From NCBI GenBank assembly GCA_947500435.1, contig CANMRV010000005.1, positions 186,001 through 250,000 of the forward strand: a stretch of 64,000 bases of DNA, in the 5' to 3' direction. The notes under the pieces are model-generated. The model had not been told where the DNA came from. It made no database searches and saw only the letters and a list, made by a program, of their open reading frames with translations. This DNA comes from an uncultured Flavobacteriaceae bacterium (GTDB lineage: Bacteria; Bacteroidota; Bacteroidia; Flavobacteriales; Flavobacteriaceae). Of this stretch, positions 8,542-17,236 are shown piece after piece. Each line of letters begins with the position of its first letter. Positions within the stretch are counted from its first letter, which is position 1. The position numbers and the translations under genes are program-made.

Positions 8542-9861
8542 CTAGCGAATTAGTTTTTTTATTACCGAAACAAAGAATAATGATTTAATCATCATATAGA
8601 ATGATAATCTTGTTGGTCTAAATAGAATCGGTGCAAATAAAACAGAAACTGATTGGGCAATTAGGGTGGCCCATGCAGCACCCATTATTCCTGTATAGGG
8701 TATCAAAATATAGTTCAAACCAACATTGGTAATCATACCCAGCCCTAAGTATAGGCTCGAATATCTTTGTAAATTTTCATTTAATATCCAACCACCTCTT
8801 GAAACTCCCAAAAAAACAAAGACCCCAGCCCAAATATGAAGACTTAAAACATCTCCTGTCAAATAAAACTCTTGTCCGTATAAAAAATCTACAAGCCAGT
8901 TACTTGTAAAGGTCATGGGAATAGCAATTGACAACGAAAGCAAAACCATGAGGTCATACAACCTTTGGATTCTATCATAATATAATTCTTCACTTTTTGT
9001 TTTTGCGTTTACAATGGCCGGAAATAGTGAAGCACATATGACTCCTGGAATAAAATACCAAGCTTCACTTAGTCTTACGGCAGCTGCATATTGACCAACA
9101 GATTCATCGTCCATCATTTCCTTAATCATCACTTGGTCTACTTTCATATAAATAGATACAATTATACCGCTAAGAATAAGAGGCCAACTATCCTTTAAAA
9201 GCTTCTTGGCTCTTACCTTTGAAAACTTCCATTTCTTGATACTTTGACCTTTCTTTTGGTAAAAGAGAATAAAGCCTATGACCAAGACCGCGCTGTCAAT
9301 TACAATAACATAAACAAAATAGATAAGAGGAGCTTCTATAATAAGTAGAATTATTTTGAGTATGGAAGAAATTATAAGCCCTACAATATTTACCTTAACG
9401 ACCAATTTGCTTTGCACAATGCTTTGAAAGTACAGATCAATTACATTGAAACTCTGCAGGAAGGTTACTGAACCAAGGATTATTATTATTTTATTAGTAA
9501 ATGCATCATTGTCATTTAGTGAAATAGTAATGATTAATAATGTGATAAGAATAATAGATCCAATTGTTTGAAGTATAAACACAGTCCCTAGGAGAACATC
9601 TCTATCAGATTGTTTTTTGACTAACTCTCTAACAAGTATGCCATTAAGGCCTAAAGTGGAAAAGGCCAAAAATATGGCAATAAAACTTTGTGCATAACTT
9701 AAGACTCCGAAGTCTCTAGGGCCTAAGTATTTAGTTACCAAAACCCCAATAATTAGAGCTGTAATTATCCTTAAAATCTTTTCGCCAAAAACCCACGAGG
9801 TGTTTTTAAAATACCTCATGAACCCAGAATTATTTTTCAAAGATTTTAATTTCTCAATCAC
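8542..9861 (-). CDS. wzx: Wzx-type polysaccharide flippase (MOP superfamily)
   Basis: A 439-residue integral membrane protein with about twelve transmembrane segments, matching the RfbX/Wzx oligosaccharide flippases that move undecaprenyl-linked repeat units to the periplasm. Typical features are NTSWVFGEKILRIITALIIGVLVTKYLGPRDFG at the start (interrupted here only for quoting: KYLGPRDFGVLSYAQSF), the mid-protein VDQVMIKEMMDDESVGQYAAA and the C-terminal GIMGAAWATLIAQ. The start is a GTG at 9861, and an ATG 14 codons later is an alternative. It is the first gene of the leftward assembly operon, which places flippase, ligase, transferases and polymerase in one unit. Confidence 0.9.
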   Translation of the reverse strand: MIEKLKSLKNNSGFMRYFKNTSWVFGEKILRIITALIIGVLVTKYLGPRDFGVLSYAQSFIAIFLAFSTLGLNGILVRELVKKQSDRDVLLGTVFILQTIGSIILITLLIITISLNDNDAFTNKIIIILGSVTFLQSFNVIDLYFQSIVQSKLVVKVNIVGLIISSILKIILLIIEAPLIYFVYVIVIDSAVLVIGFILFYQKKGQSIKKWKFSKVRAKKLLKDSWPLILSGIIVSIYMKVDQVMIKEMMDDESVGQYAAAVRLSEAWYFIPGVICASLFPAIVNAKTKSEELYYDRIQRLYDLMVLLSLSIAIPMTFTSNWLVDFLYGQEFYLTGDVLSLHIWAGVFVFLGVSRGGWILNENLQRYSSLYLGLGMITNVGLNYILIPYTGIMGAAWATLIAQSVSVLFAPILFRPTRLSFYMMIKSLFFVSVIKKLIR

Positions 9862-10673
9862 TTATTAATATCATTTTATTATTAAGGAGCAAAATAATTG
9901 TGGCCTTTACAAAATTGAAAACCAACTCTATTTAGCAACATTATTACAAGGCTAAAATAGTACGAAATACTATGAAATACTGTTGACTACTCTACATAAC
10001 ACTTTTATCAAAAAAAAAGTATGTTCTACCAATAGAGAAATTATCGAATGCTAGATTAGTATTATTTTGAGTTTATTTATTAAACTTAAAATTAGTTAAA
10101 ACTATGTGTTTTGGTTTGAAAAACTTTGTTTTCTCATATGTAGAATAAATATTAGATATAAATATCGTCCCGGGGTTCGTTTTTCCTTTTGTTTAAGGCT
10201 CGAATTATCTTCAATTAGATATTGACAGGATGCTTTTCAGAAATTTGCATAGAAGTTCTTACCGAGTCCATTAAGCACAAAACGACTAACATTTTGAAGA
10301 GATAGGAAGGGATATTTAGTTCAAATATTCATTGAGTGCCATTCTTGAAATGAGGGGACAAAAGTGGTGTGGTCAGTTAGAAATGTGATGTTGTTCCTGC
10401 CGACTTCAAAAAGGCTTTTCAATCCAAGCAAAGAAATATGGGAGGTGATATGAATAATTCACTAAAATTGTTAGATGTGTTGGTAGTGCAATAGAATGGA
10501 CAATAAAGAAGCACTTAAAATATCACCAAGTTTTTAGCAACTTAGATAGGATATATTGAGACGGAATTTCGAATTGCTAACTCTAGTTCTTAAAGTAGGT
10601 TTTTTTCATGAAAGATTTATCAAAACAAACCTACAGTAAAAAAACACTCTAGGACTAGTTGGGCCATGCAATA
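9862..10673. other. Long intergenic region, possibly decayed sequence
   Basis: About 810 bases with no credible intact gene. Near the flippase lies a tandem pair of ATGAAATAC-like elements (9962-9980). Frames between about 10240 and 10600 give short stretches of protein-like sequence broken by many stops, which may be an eroded gene, but I recognise no family. A loose inverted repeat (10595-10602 with 10627-10634) lies beyond the end of the beta-helix lipoprotein gene. Confidence 0.5.
9962..9980 (+). promoter_or_regulatory. Tandem ATGAAATAC-like elements upstream of wzx
   Basis: ACGAAATAC (9962-9970) and ATGAAATAC (9972-9980) repeat with a 10-base period, about 100 bases upstream of the flippase start. 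They resemble the ATGAAnTRC elements found upstream of the secreted-protein genes elsewhere in the window, but the 10-base spacing differs from the 20-21 bases seen there. Confidence 0.35.
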
Positions 10674-13600
10674 TTAATTTGGTTTTGGAAAACCAATATT
10701 AGTGAATGTACAATTAGGAAATGAGGCTGAAAAACTTCCGCCATTGTATAACTCGGTCATTTTATTACTTGGCAGATTTGTAAAACTACAATTCGTAAAT
10801 TTCGTACCATTCATTGTTTGATAACTAAAAAAGGGCTCTCGGGTTACATTACTGAAAGAACAGTTTTGAAACTCATTATTATTTGAAAATGCTGCGGCAC
10901 CAACTTCAACCGAAGTTGCTCCGATTATATATTTAATATTGTTAGCTTTTAATCCAATAAATTTATTTCTCTGTCCACCCTCATTTCGATCTAAGTTCGC
11001 ACCAGAACCTGAAAATCCGTCATCGAAATCCACAAAATTCACCGCAAAGCGTGCGTTCTCTATATCAATGTTTTTAAATGTATTGTCATGTGCCCCATTA
11101 GATATTTTTATGGTTGAGGAATACTCACTATTATCCGATGAGAAACTTCCTTTGATTTCAATATTTTCAAATGTATTTGAGTGTACCCCTGAAAAATTGA
11201 CTTCAAGTCCAGTATTGAAGGTTTTACAGTTTCTAACGATGTTATTTACAGCTTCATCTTTTAGAACTATCCCATGCCCTCTATGAAGGTCAGCATTCTT
11301 ATCCCTATAGGCTATACAGTTCTCTATAACATTGTTTTGAGATCCCGAAGATATAAAGAGGTAATAACCGCCGGGATTTTTGATGTTATCAGAATATACA
11401 TTTGTATTTCTAATTACACTATTACTAGCTCCTTTTAGGGTAATTCCTATACTATTAGAGTTCAAGTTGAAGCAATTTTCTACACGTGAATAATCTCCTC
11501 TAATTACCATCCCAACTCCAGTTTGAGAATTGTTGTTATTTTGCTCACCATTGTTGGTGACAATAATATTTTTTAGAACCACATTTTTACCCTTGCTATT
11601 AAGTCCCAATTTGTATTTGGTTATTTGAAAATTATGGATTTCAACATAGCTGCCGTTCAAATCCAAGCCAATTCCCTGTGTTGTAGAACTCCCTTGTAAT
11701 AATGGCATTTTATTAGCATTCAACGATTCTCCATATTTGAACGTTGAGCCTTGAGTACTTGCGATATCGCCAGGAGAGTTGGTATATCCAATAAATTTTA
11801 TAGGACTTCCCGGATTCCCAGAATTGTACATTATAGGTTGCTTATTTCCATAATTTCCAGCCTTTACGTAGACATTATCTCCGGGCCGAGCGGTTTTGAA
11901 AGCATGTTCCAAGCTCCAAGGACTTGAAGGAGATGTCCCACTATTTGAGGCAGTTCCATTTGTGGCAACGTAAAAACCTGGGGGCGTATTTATAACCACC
12001 GGGTTAGTGACACTAATTGTTATTGATTTTGTACTACTAGCACCTTCACTATCTTTTACCGTTAAGTCAACAGAATAACTGCCAGCTTGTGTAAAGATAT
12101 GAGAAGGATTTGCGGACGAACTAGTGGCTCCATCCTTGAAGTTCCATAAATAACTTGTTATGGCTTTGTCATCAGAAGATTGGTTGCCGGTAAACTGTAC
12201 CGATAAAGGAGCTTCTCCTGAGGTTTTATTAGCGGATACCCTCGCAACTGGTGCCTCATTTTCGGCAACAGCTTCTGTAACCCTAATAGTTATAGTATTT
12301 TTATGGGTCAAACCTTCTTCATCGCTCACGGTCAACTCGACAACATAAGTGCCGGCAGTTGCAAAGGTATGTGAAGGGTTTGCCGTTGTAGAAGCAGAAG
12401 AGCCATCTTTAAAATTCCATGAATATGAAGTAATTCCATTATCGTCAGTAGAATTGTCACCGGTAAATTGAACTAGTAATGGCGCTTCGCCTAGGGTTTT
12501 ATTTGCACTAGTTCTGGCTATTGGAGCACTATTAGTTGGCTCGGTTACAGTAATCGTTATGGTTTCCTTGTCAGAAAGTCCATTCTCGTCTTCTACAGTT
12601 AATTCAGCTTCATATGTACCTGGTTCTGTGTAAGTATGTTTGAAATCAGCCGTATTTTCTTGTACCCCATCTTTTAAGTCCCAAGCATAACTAGAAATGG
12701 AGTTGTCATCTGTTGATGAACTTCCTTTAAAAGTAACTTCTAAGGGAGCTTCTCCCGAAACTGGTGTCGCACTGACTACAGCCTTTGGTGCTGCATTTGG
12801 TGTATCGCTAACAGTAATAGTCACTGTGTCGGATGTGGTCAAGCCTTCTGCGTCAGTAACGGTCAAAAGCACCTCATATGACCCAGCTTTGGTGAAGGTA
12901 TGCGATGGGTTTGCAGTTGTGCTTGAAGAACCATCTTTAAAGTCCCACACAAAACTGGTAATTGCCTTATCATCCGAAGAATTACTACCCGTAAATGATA
13001 CATCAAGAGGTACACCTCCGCTTGAAGGTGTTGCATCAGCAATTGCAATAGGTTCAGTATTGGTAGGGGTGTTCTCTTCTGTAGTTTCTTCCTCTGTAGT
13101 TTCCTCTTCTGGCGTAATTACTTCTGGGATAACAATTTCTTCTGTACCTGGCGGTACTTGATAGGCTACTACCAATTTCGGTCCAATTTGCGAAGCGTGT
13201 TCTTTAGAAGCGATTGCTAAATCATTACCGTTTTTGTGGTCTAAAATCAGTGTTGAGATTTCTGGGAGAAGTACGGAAGCATCAAGGTCAACAGTTTCGG
13301 TTTCACCAATCGTATATTCCTTTAAAAGGGATCCAATTTGAACCTCAATCTGAGGAATATTGTCATCTGACAAATTTTTCTCTGACCAATTGCTTGAACT
13401 GGCTTTAAAAATATTGATATTACCACTTCCATTATCACTTTCAATAGTAAATTGCAGTGTTACGTCAGTAATTTCTCCATTTAAGGCGGCAATCGGGCTC
13501 AAATCGAACATTAAGTAACTGGTTCGATTACCCTCATCTAGACGAATGATACTTTGATTGTAAGCTTTGCCACTTTGATAATGCGCATCATTAGTGGGCG

Positions 13601-13859
13601 AGAAGCTGGTCGTTCTACTTTCCAAACTAACTTCTGTTGGTTCTTGAGGAGTAGTTTCTTCTTCGGCTACTACTATCTCTTCTTCCGATTCTGTTGCTTG
13701 TGGAGTATTGTCTTCTTTTTCTATAGAAGAAACATCTTCCTGTTCAATTACTGAATCTAGTAGTAAATCCGTGTCCTTAGCACAACCTAAGTTGAGCGCT
13801 ATGGAAAAAATAAAAAAACATGCGAATGTAAACTGGATTTTGGTGGGGTAAAATCTCAT
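10674..13859 (-). CDS. Lipoprotein: DNRLRE/CBM96-like, four PKD domains, parallel beta-helix
   Basis: A 1061-residue predicted outer-membrane or surface lipoprotein. The signal peptide ends in NLGC, giving lipidated Cys26. Order of parts: acidic linker, DNRLRE/CBM96-like beta-sandwich (about 87-232), a Glu/Thr-rich linker, four PKD domains (about 266-620, each with a SYxWxFKDG-like core), and a right-handed parallel beta-helix (about 628-1061) opening with PGFYVATNGTASNSGTSPSS and rich in NN/GN turns. Such helices occur in polysaccharide lyases and epimerases. Conserved with the paralogue at 14406-16541 are RGHGIVLKD and EVNFSGVHSNTFENIEI, candidate active-site regions. Lyase activity on an acidic polysaccharide is an inference; a purely binding protein is possible. 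Confidence 0.82.
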   Translation of the reverse strand: MRFYPTKIQFTFACFFIFSIALNLGCAKDTDLLLDSVIEQEDVSSIEKEDNTPQATESEEEIVVAEEETTPQEPTEVSLESRTTSFSPTNDAHYQSGKAYNQSIIRLDEGNRTSYLMFDLSPIAALNGEITDVTLQFTIESDNGSGNINIFKASSSNWSEKNLSDDNIPQIEVQIGSLLKEYTIGETETVDLDASVLLPEISTLILDHKNGNDLAIASKEHASQIGPKLVVAYQVPPGTEEIVIPEVITPEEETTEEETTEENTPTNTEPIAIADATPSSGGVPLDVSFTGSNSSDDKAITSFVWDFKDGSSSTTANPSHTFTKAGSYEVLLTVTDAEGLTTSDTVTITVSDTPNAAPKAVVSATPVSGEAPLEVTFKGSSSTDDNSISSYAWDLKDGVQENTADFKHTYTEPGTYEAELTVEDENGLSDKETITITVTEPTNSAPIARTSANKTLGEAPLLVQFTGDNSTDDNGITSYSWNFKDGSSASTTANPSHTFATAGTYVVELTVSDEEGLTHKNTITIRVTEAVAENEAPVARVSANKTSGEAPLSVQFTGNQSSDDKAITSYLWNFKDGATSSSANPSHIFTQAGSYSVDLTVKDSEGASSTKSITISVTNPVVINTPPGFYVATNGTASNSGTSPSSPWSLEHAFKTARPGDNVYVKAGNYGNKQPIMYNSGNPGSPIKFIGYTNSPGDIASTQGSTFKYGESLNANKMPLLQGSSTTQGIGLDLNGSYVEIHNFQITKYKLGLNSKGKNVVLKNIIVTNNGEQNNNNSQTGVGMVIRGDYSRVENCFNLNSNSIGITLKGASNSVIRNTNVYSDNIKNPGGYYLFISSGSQNNVIENCIAYRDKNADLHRGHGIVLKDEAVNNIVRNCKTFNTGLEVNFSGVHSNTFENIEIKGSFSSDNSEYSSTIKISNGAHDNTFKNIDIENARFAVNFVDFDDGFSGSGANLDRNEGGQRNKFIGLKANNIKYIIGATSVEVGAAAFSNNNEFQNCSFSNVTREPFFSYQTMNGTKFTNCSFTNLPSNKMTELYNGGSFSASFPNCTFTNIGFPKPN

Positions 13860-13996
13860 TTTTATTTAGGACTAATTTCAAATTTTTTCATGCTTAGAAC
13901 GGGGGTAAATCCGAAAAGGGTAGTTTTTAGTAGGTTTTTGGTGTTTTTATTTTTTATTGACCGATGTATTGGATATTGTTTTTAAAATCACTTTTT

Positions 13997-14290
13997 CGAT
14001 AAACTGAATACTATTAACGATGAAATACACTATTTCGTATATCTCATAGCGGCCGAAGATAAAACTTTAGGCTCGTTTTGTAGATTAAATGAGCATTTTT
14101 TCGATGAAATGCATACTTAAACCTATTTTTTATCTTAAAAACAGCATCTGAATTACCAATACATTTTTTAAGAATAGTTCTAATCTGCAAGTATGCTACA
14201 CGCTGGTTTTAGATGAAGTGCACTCCATTTAAGATTTTATAGGTACTCAAAAATTGGATTTTGAACCTTATTACCATACTATGAAATGTA
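13997..14290. promoter_or_regulatory. Phased ATGAAATGCA-type elements upstream of the 1061-aa lipoprotein
   Basis: Plus-strand elements: CGATAAACTGAATAC (13997), CGATGAAATACACT (14018, 21 bases later), AGATTAAATGAGCA (14082), CGATGAAATGCA (14102, 20 bases later), ATGAAGTGCA (14213) and ATGAAATGTA (14281). The 12-mer at 14102-14113 is identical to ones upstream of three other large exported-protein genes. Direct repeats two helical turns apart fit binding by a dimeric or tandem-binding regulator. The regulator is unknown. Confidence 0.5.
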
Positions 14291-14337
14291 GTAATCAACG
14301 CGGGGTAATTAGAAAGACATTTCTTTAAAAGAGAAAA

Positions 14338-14381
14338 TTGATAAGCCTTTATACTGATTTTCCAGTTTAAAGGCTTATCAA
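14338..14381 (-). terminator. Intrinsic terminator of the 711-aa lipoprotein gene
   Basis: A 14-base perfect inverted repeat (TTGATAAGCCTTTA at 14338-14351 with its complement at 14368-14381). The interior can extend by ACTG/CAGT around a six-base loop. On the minus strand the hairpin is followed by a T-rich run. Confidence 0.85.
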
Positions 14382-14405
14382 TCGATAATTTTTTAATTCA
14401 ATTTA

Positions 14406-16541
14406 CTAGTACGAAAACCCAATATTTTCGAAATTACAATTATTAAATGCAATAGGTAGTTTGTTTGAGCTACCAGTTTCATCTTTTAATTTGCTACTCG
14501 GAATATTTATAAAACTACAATTAGAAAAACTGGTTCCGCTCGTGGTCTGTTTTGTGACAAAGGGTACCGAGGAAATATTTTTGAATGTGGAGTCAAAAAA
14601 TTGATTGTTTCTTGAAGTAGCACCCCATCCAATTTCTACAGAATTAAAGAAAAGTATATTATTGGCATTTGTTATTTCTAGTCCTTCAAACACGTTATTG
14701 TTACCACCTTGATTTTCGTCTCTATCTCCTCCAGGACCTACATAACCATCATCAAAATCTACAAATGCTACAGCATACCGCGTGTCACTTATATTAATGT
14801 TCTTGAAGAAATTGTCATGAGCGCCATTTACAATTTTAATGCAAGATGAATGCTGAGTATTATACCTAGAATAATTTCCGAAAATTTCAATATTCTCAAA
14901 TGTATTTGAATGAACACCACTAAAATTAACCTCTATACCTGTGTTATATGCCTTGCAATTTCGAAAAGTGTTATTCGTCGCTTGATCTTTTAAAATGAAC
15001 CCGTGACCTTGGTGTGGAAGATTAGCGTCTCCACTTGGGTCTCTGTATATAGTGCAATTTTCAACAATGTTATTCTTTCCTCCGCCAGTTATGGCTATAT
15101 AATAGCCTCCCATGTTTGCTAAATTATCAGAATAAACCTGTGTGTTTTTTAATAAACAATTATTAGCCCCTTTCAAGTTGATACCTTCCGCATTAGAATT
15201 CAAACTAAAACAGCTTTCTAGCCTTGTATAGTCGCCATATATTTGAAAACCTCTGCCGGTTTGAGAATTATTGTTTCCTTGTTCTCCATTTCTATTTGTG
15301 ACTATATTTTTTAAAACTACGCTAGACCCCTTTGATATTACTCCGATCCAATAGTCAGAAATTTGAAAATTATGAATCTCAACATGATTCTCATTAATAT
15401 CCAGCCCGATTCCTGTAAGAACTGAAGAGCCTTTAATCAACGGCATTTTATTTGCGTTGAGAGATTCGCCGTAAATGAATGTAGATCCTTGATTACTTTT
15501 CAAATCACCTGGTTGACTGGTGTAGCCAATAAATTTAATAGGGCTGTTTGCTGTACCGGAATTATCTGGAACCAATTGCTTATTTCCATAGTTCCCAGCC
15601 TTTATGTAAACAACATCGCCTGCAGCGGCCATTTCAAAGGCATGTTCAATACTCCAAGCGTTGGCCTCAGAAAGGCCATTATTTGAAGAACTTCCAGACG
15701 TGGTAACAAAGTATGCACCTTCAGTAGATGCCGTAGTAGTATCGTCAGGCTGCTCTTCTTCCTGCGGAGTATCTTCTTGAGTATTGTCTTCTTGTGGAGT
15801 GGTATCTTCTTGAGTATTGTCTTCCTGCGGTGGAGTGGTATCTTCTTGGGTATTGTCCTCCTGAGTATTATCCTCTTCATCCTGCTGAATGAATGGAGAC
15901 CCTTCGGGAGCTTTATATGTAATCACCAATTTGGGTCCTTTATTAGCGGGATGTTCTTTAGATGCAAATGCCAAATCATTACCAGTACTATGTGTCATTA
16001 CCAGGGTGGTAACTTCTGAGGTAAGGTTATTCACATCTAGCGATACTTTTTCCGGCGCACCAACTTTATAGGCTTTGTTCATGCTGGCTAGTCTAGTTTT
16101 AAGACTAGGAGCATTGTTAATGGTAAGGGTTTCTTCTGTCCAATCTGCTGAAATGCCCTTGTGAATATCTATTGATCCGTCTCCTTCATCGCTGTCAATA
16201 GAGAATTGCAATACAGCATCCGTTATGGTTCCATTTACTTCACTCAAATCGAACATTAGGTAACTGGTGCGGTAATCTTCTTGTAAACGAATAATAGATC
16301 GATCATGGCCTTGATCATTTTGAAGGTATGCGTCGTTAGTAGGGGAGAAAGTAAAAGTACGTGTAACCAGGCCATCTTCAGATACTTCTTCTGCAAGACG
16401 TTCTTTTTCTTCCAATGAAATCTCAGGATCATTCAACACTGAATCTAAGAGTAAATCAGTGTCTTTTGAACAAGAAAAGAGAATAGTTACGACAAAAAGG
16501 AACAGGGTCATACGTATGACTTTTTGGGGGATAAGTTTCAT
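14406..16541 (-). CDS. Lipoprotein: DNRLRE/CBM96-like plus parallel beta-helix (paralogue)
   Basis: A 711-residue lipoprotein paralogous to the product of 10674-13859. The signal ends in LFSC, lipidated Cys24, and both mature proteins begin with the same KDTDLLLDSV stretch. The DNRLRE/CBM96-like module spans about 62-215. A low-complexity linker of repeated QEDNTQEDTTP units (about 218-265) stands where the paralogue has four PKD domains. The beta-helix runs from about 277 to the end. Shared segments include QGHGFILKD, EVNFSGVHSNTFENIEI and FVDFDDG. It probably sits on the cell surface and binds or cleaves a polysaccharide. The catalytic class cannot be settled from sequence. Its own terminator follows at 14338-14381. 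Confidence 0.82.
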   Translation of the reverse strand: MKLIPQKVIRMTLFLFVVTILFSCSKDTDLLLDSVLNDPEISLEEKERLAEEVSEDGLVTRTFTFSPTNDAYLQNDQGHDRSIIRLQEDYRTSYLMFDLSEVNGTITDAVLQFSIDSDEGDGSIDIHKGISADWTEETLTINNAPSLKTRLASMNKAYKVGAPEKVSLDVNNLTSEVTTLVMTHSTGNDLAFASKEHPANKGPKLVITYKAPEGSPFIQQDEEDNTQEDNTQEDTTPPQEDNTQEDTTPQEDNTQEDTPQEEEQPDDTTTASTEGAYFVTTSGSSSNNGLSEANAWSIEHAFEMAAAGDVVYIKAGNYGNKQLVPDNSGTANSPIKFIGYTSQPGDLKSNQGSTFIYGESLNANKMPLIKGSSVLTGIGLDINENHVEIHNFQISDYWIGVISKGSSVVLKNIVTNRNGEQGNNNSQTGRGFQIYGDYTRLESCFSLNSNAEGINLKGANNCLLKNTQVYSDNLANMGGYYIAITGGGKNNIVENCTIYRDPSGDANLPHQGHGFILKDQATNNTFRNCKAYNTGIEVNFSGVHSNTFENIEIFGNYSRYNTQHSSCIKIVNGAHDNFFKNINISDTRYAVAFVDFDDGYVGPGGDRDENQGGNNNVFEGLEITNANNILFFNSVEIGWGATSRNNQFFDSTFKNISSVPFVTKQTTSGTSFSNCSFINIPSSKLKDETGSSNKLPIAFNNCNFENIGFSY
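15752..15882 (-). repeat. Minisatellite encoding the QEDNTQED linker
   Basis: Short direct repeats of the coding unit for QEDNTQEDTTP-like residues inside the 711-residue lipoprotein gene. Units vary by one or two codons, as expected of slippage-prone linker DNA. Confidence 0.75.
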
Positions 16542-16596
16542 AAGTAGGTATTTTTTAAGAGTTGTTTAGGGTTTTGGGAAAAATATTGCAGTTTTT

Positions 16597-16855
16597 CGAT
16601 TAAGGGCTAATTTCATCGATGAACTACAATTTCATTTTAAACTCAGATACTTTTACGCTTCATACTTTGGATTTAGACGTTTAACAACATATTTTTTCGA
16701 TGAAATGCACTTTTCTTTAACTATTTGTTAGTGACTGGCCTCTTTTTTAGAGGTTTTTTGTGAAAATCATAATACTAGAACTAGAGAAAGGTGAAAATGT
16801 TGTGAACTGCTCATTTTTATAGATGAACTGCTCGTTTTTCGTCATAAAATCGACA
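16597..16855. promoter_or_regulatory. Phased ATGAAnTGC elements upstream of the 711-aa lipoprotein
   Basis: Plus-strand elements: CGATTAAGGGCT (16597) and CGATGAACTACA (16617), 20 apart; CGTTTAACAACAT (16678) and CGATGAAATGCACT (16698), 20 apart; GTGAACTGCTC (16802) and ATGAACTGCTC (16823), 21 apart, with an ATAAAATCG (16844) a further 21 on. The 12-mer CGATGAAATGCA at 16698-16709 recurs upstream of three other genes. Confidence 0.5.
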
Positions 16856-17005
16856 AAATGTATTATTTGTAGGATAAAATGATATCGAAATTATCGATAA
16901 AGGAATCTTTTTTAGTCGGCGGAAAGTATACCCTGTTCTGGTGCAGCAGATTCTTCTTAGTAATGACTCAAATATGTAGCTCAGCCCACTCTGCGAGGAC
17001 CACTG

Positions 17006-17107
17006 TACTAGATAATCTAGATTTAAAATGCTCCGAGGCTTGCGTCGGAACAAAAAGGTTTTCTCTTTTCGAATGCCTCGTGGGCTTGCCCCGAGGTTGT
17101 TTACTGA
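17006..17107 (+). repeat. Dispersed REP-like element, copy 1
   Basis: About 102 bases, matching 40234-40334 at both ends with a variable middle. Two hairpins: TCCGAGGC (17032-17039)/GCGTCGGA (17042-17049), and CCTCG-T-GGGC (17076-17085)/GCCCCGAGG (17088-17096), each closed by a TT loop. No coding potential. It lies downstream of the UDP-sugar dehydrogenase gene. Confidence 0.7.
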
Positions 17108-17236
17108 AAACTATTTATTAGTTGAAGGAGAGGTGAGAAATTAGAGAAAGAAATATCTGTAGGTTATACTTCTGAATAGTGGTTAGCATTGAATTGATAA
17201 TTCAAGATCTAAGAAAAAAGGGCTTACATTTTTCAA

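Larger units (their letters stand above)
13860..14405. other. Intergenic region with upstream elements and a terminator
   Basis: About 550 bases without a gene between the two beta-helix lipoproteins. It carries the phased ATGAAATGCA-type elements (13997-14290) expected to serve the 1061-residue gene and the terminator of the 711-residue gene (14338-14381). Confidence 0.65.
16542..17236. other. Intergenic region with upstream elements and a REP-like repeat
   Basis: About 700 bases between the UDP-sugar dehydrogenase end and the 711-residue lipoprotein start. It holds phased ATGAAnTGC elements (16597-16855) and a dispersed hairpin-forming repeat (17006-17107). The short reading frames across it look like by-products of these repeats. 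No gene is supported. Confidence 0.65.

Noticed and set aside
10595..10634. Terminator for the 1061-residue lipoprotein gene
   Set aside because: The stem is only eight bases around a 24-base loop, with no clear T run on the minus strand.
12697..13161. A 154-codon plus-strand reading frame inside the PKD region of the 1061-residue lipoprotein gene
   Set aside because: It is antisense to repeated PKD coding sequence, has no family resemblance, and recurs in the same form opposite other PKD repeats (34461-34946, 36844-37425).
15752..15882. CRISPR-like array
   Set aside because: The repeats are short, contiguous, in frame within a lipoprotein gene and have no spacers.
16817..17053. A 78-codon minus-strand frame in the intergenic region
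   Set aside because: It crosses the phased elements and half of the REP-like repeat and shows no protein-like conservation pattern.
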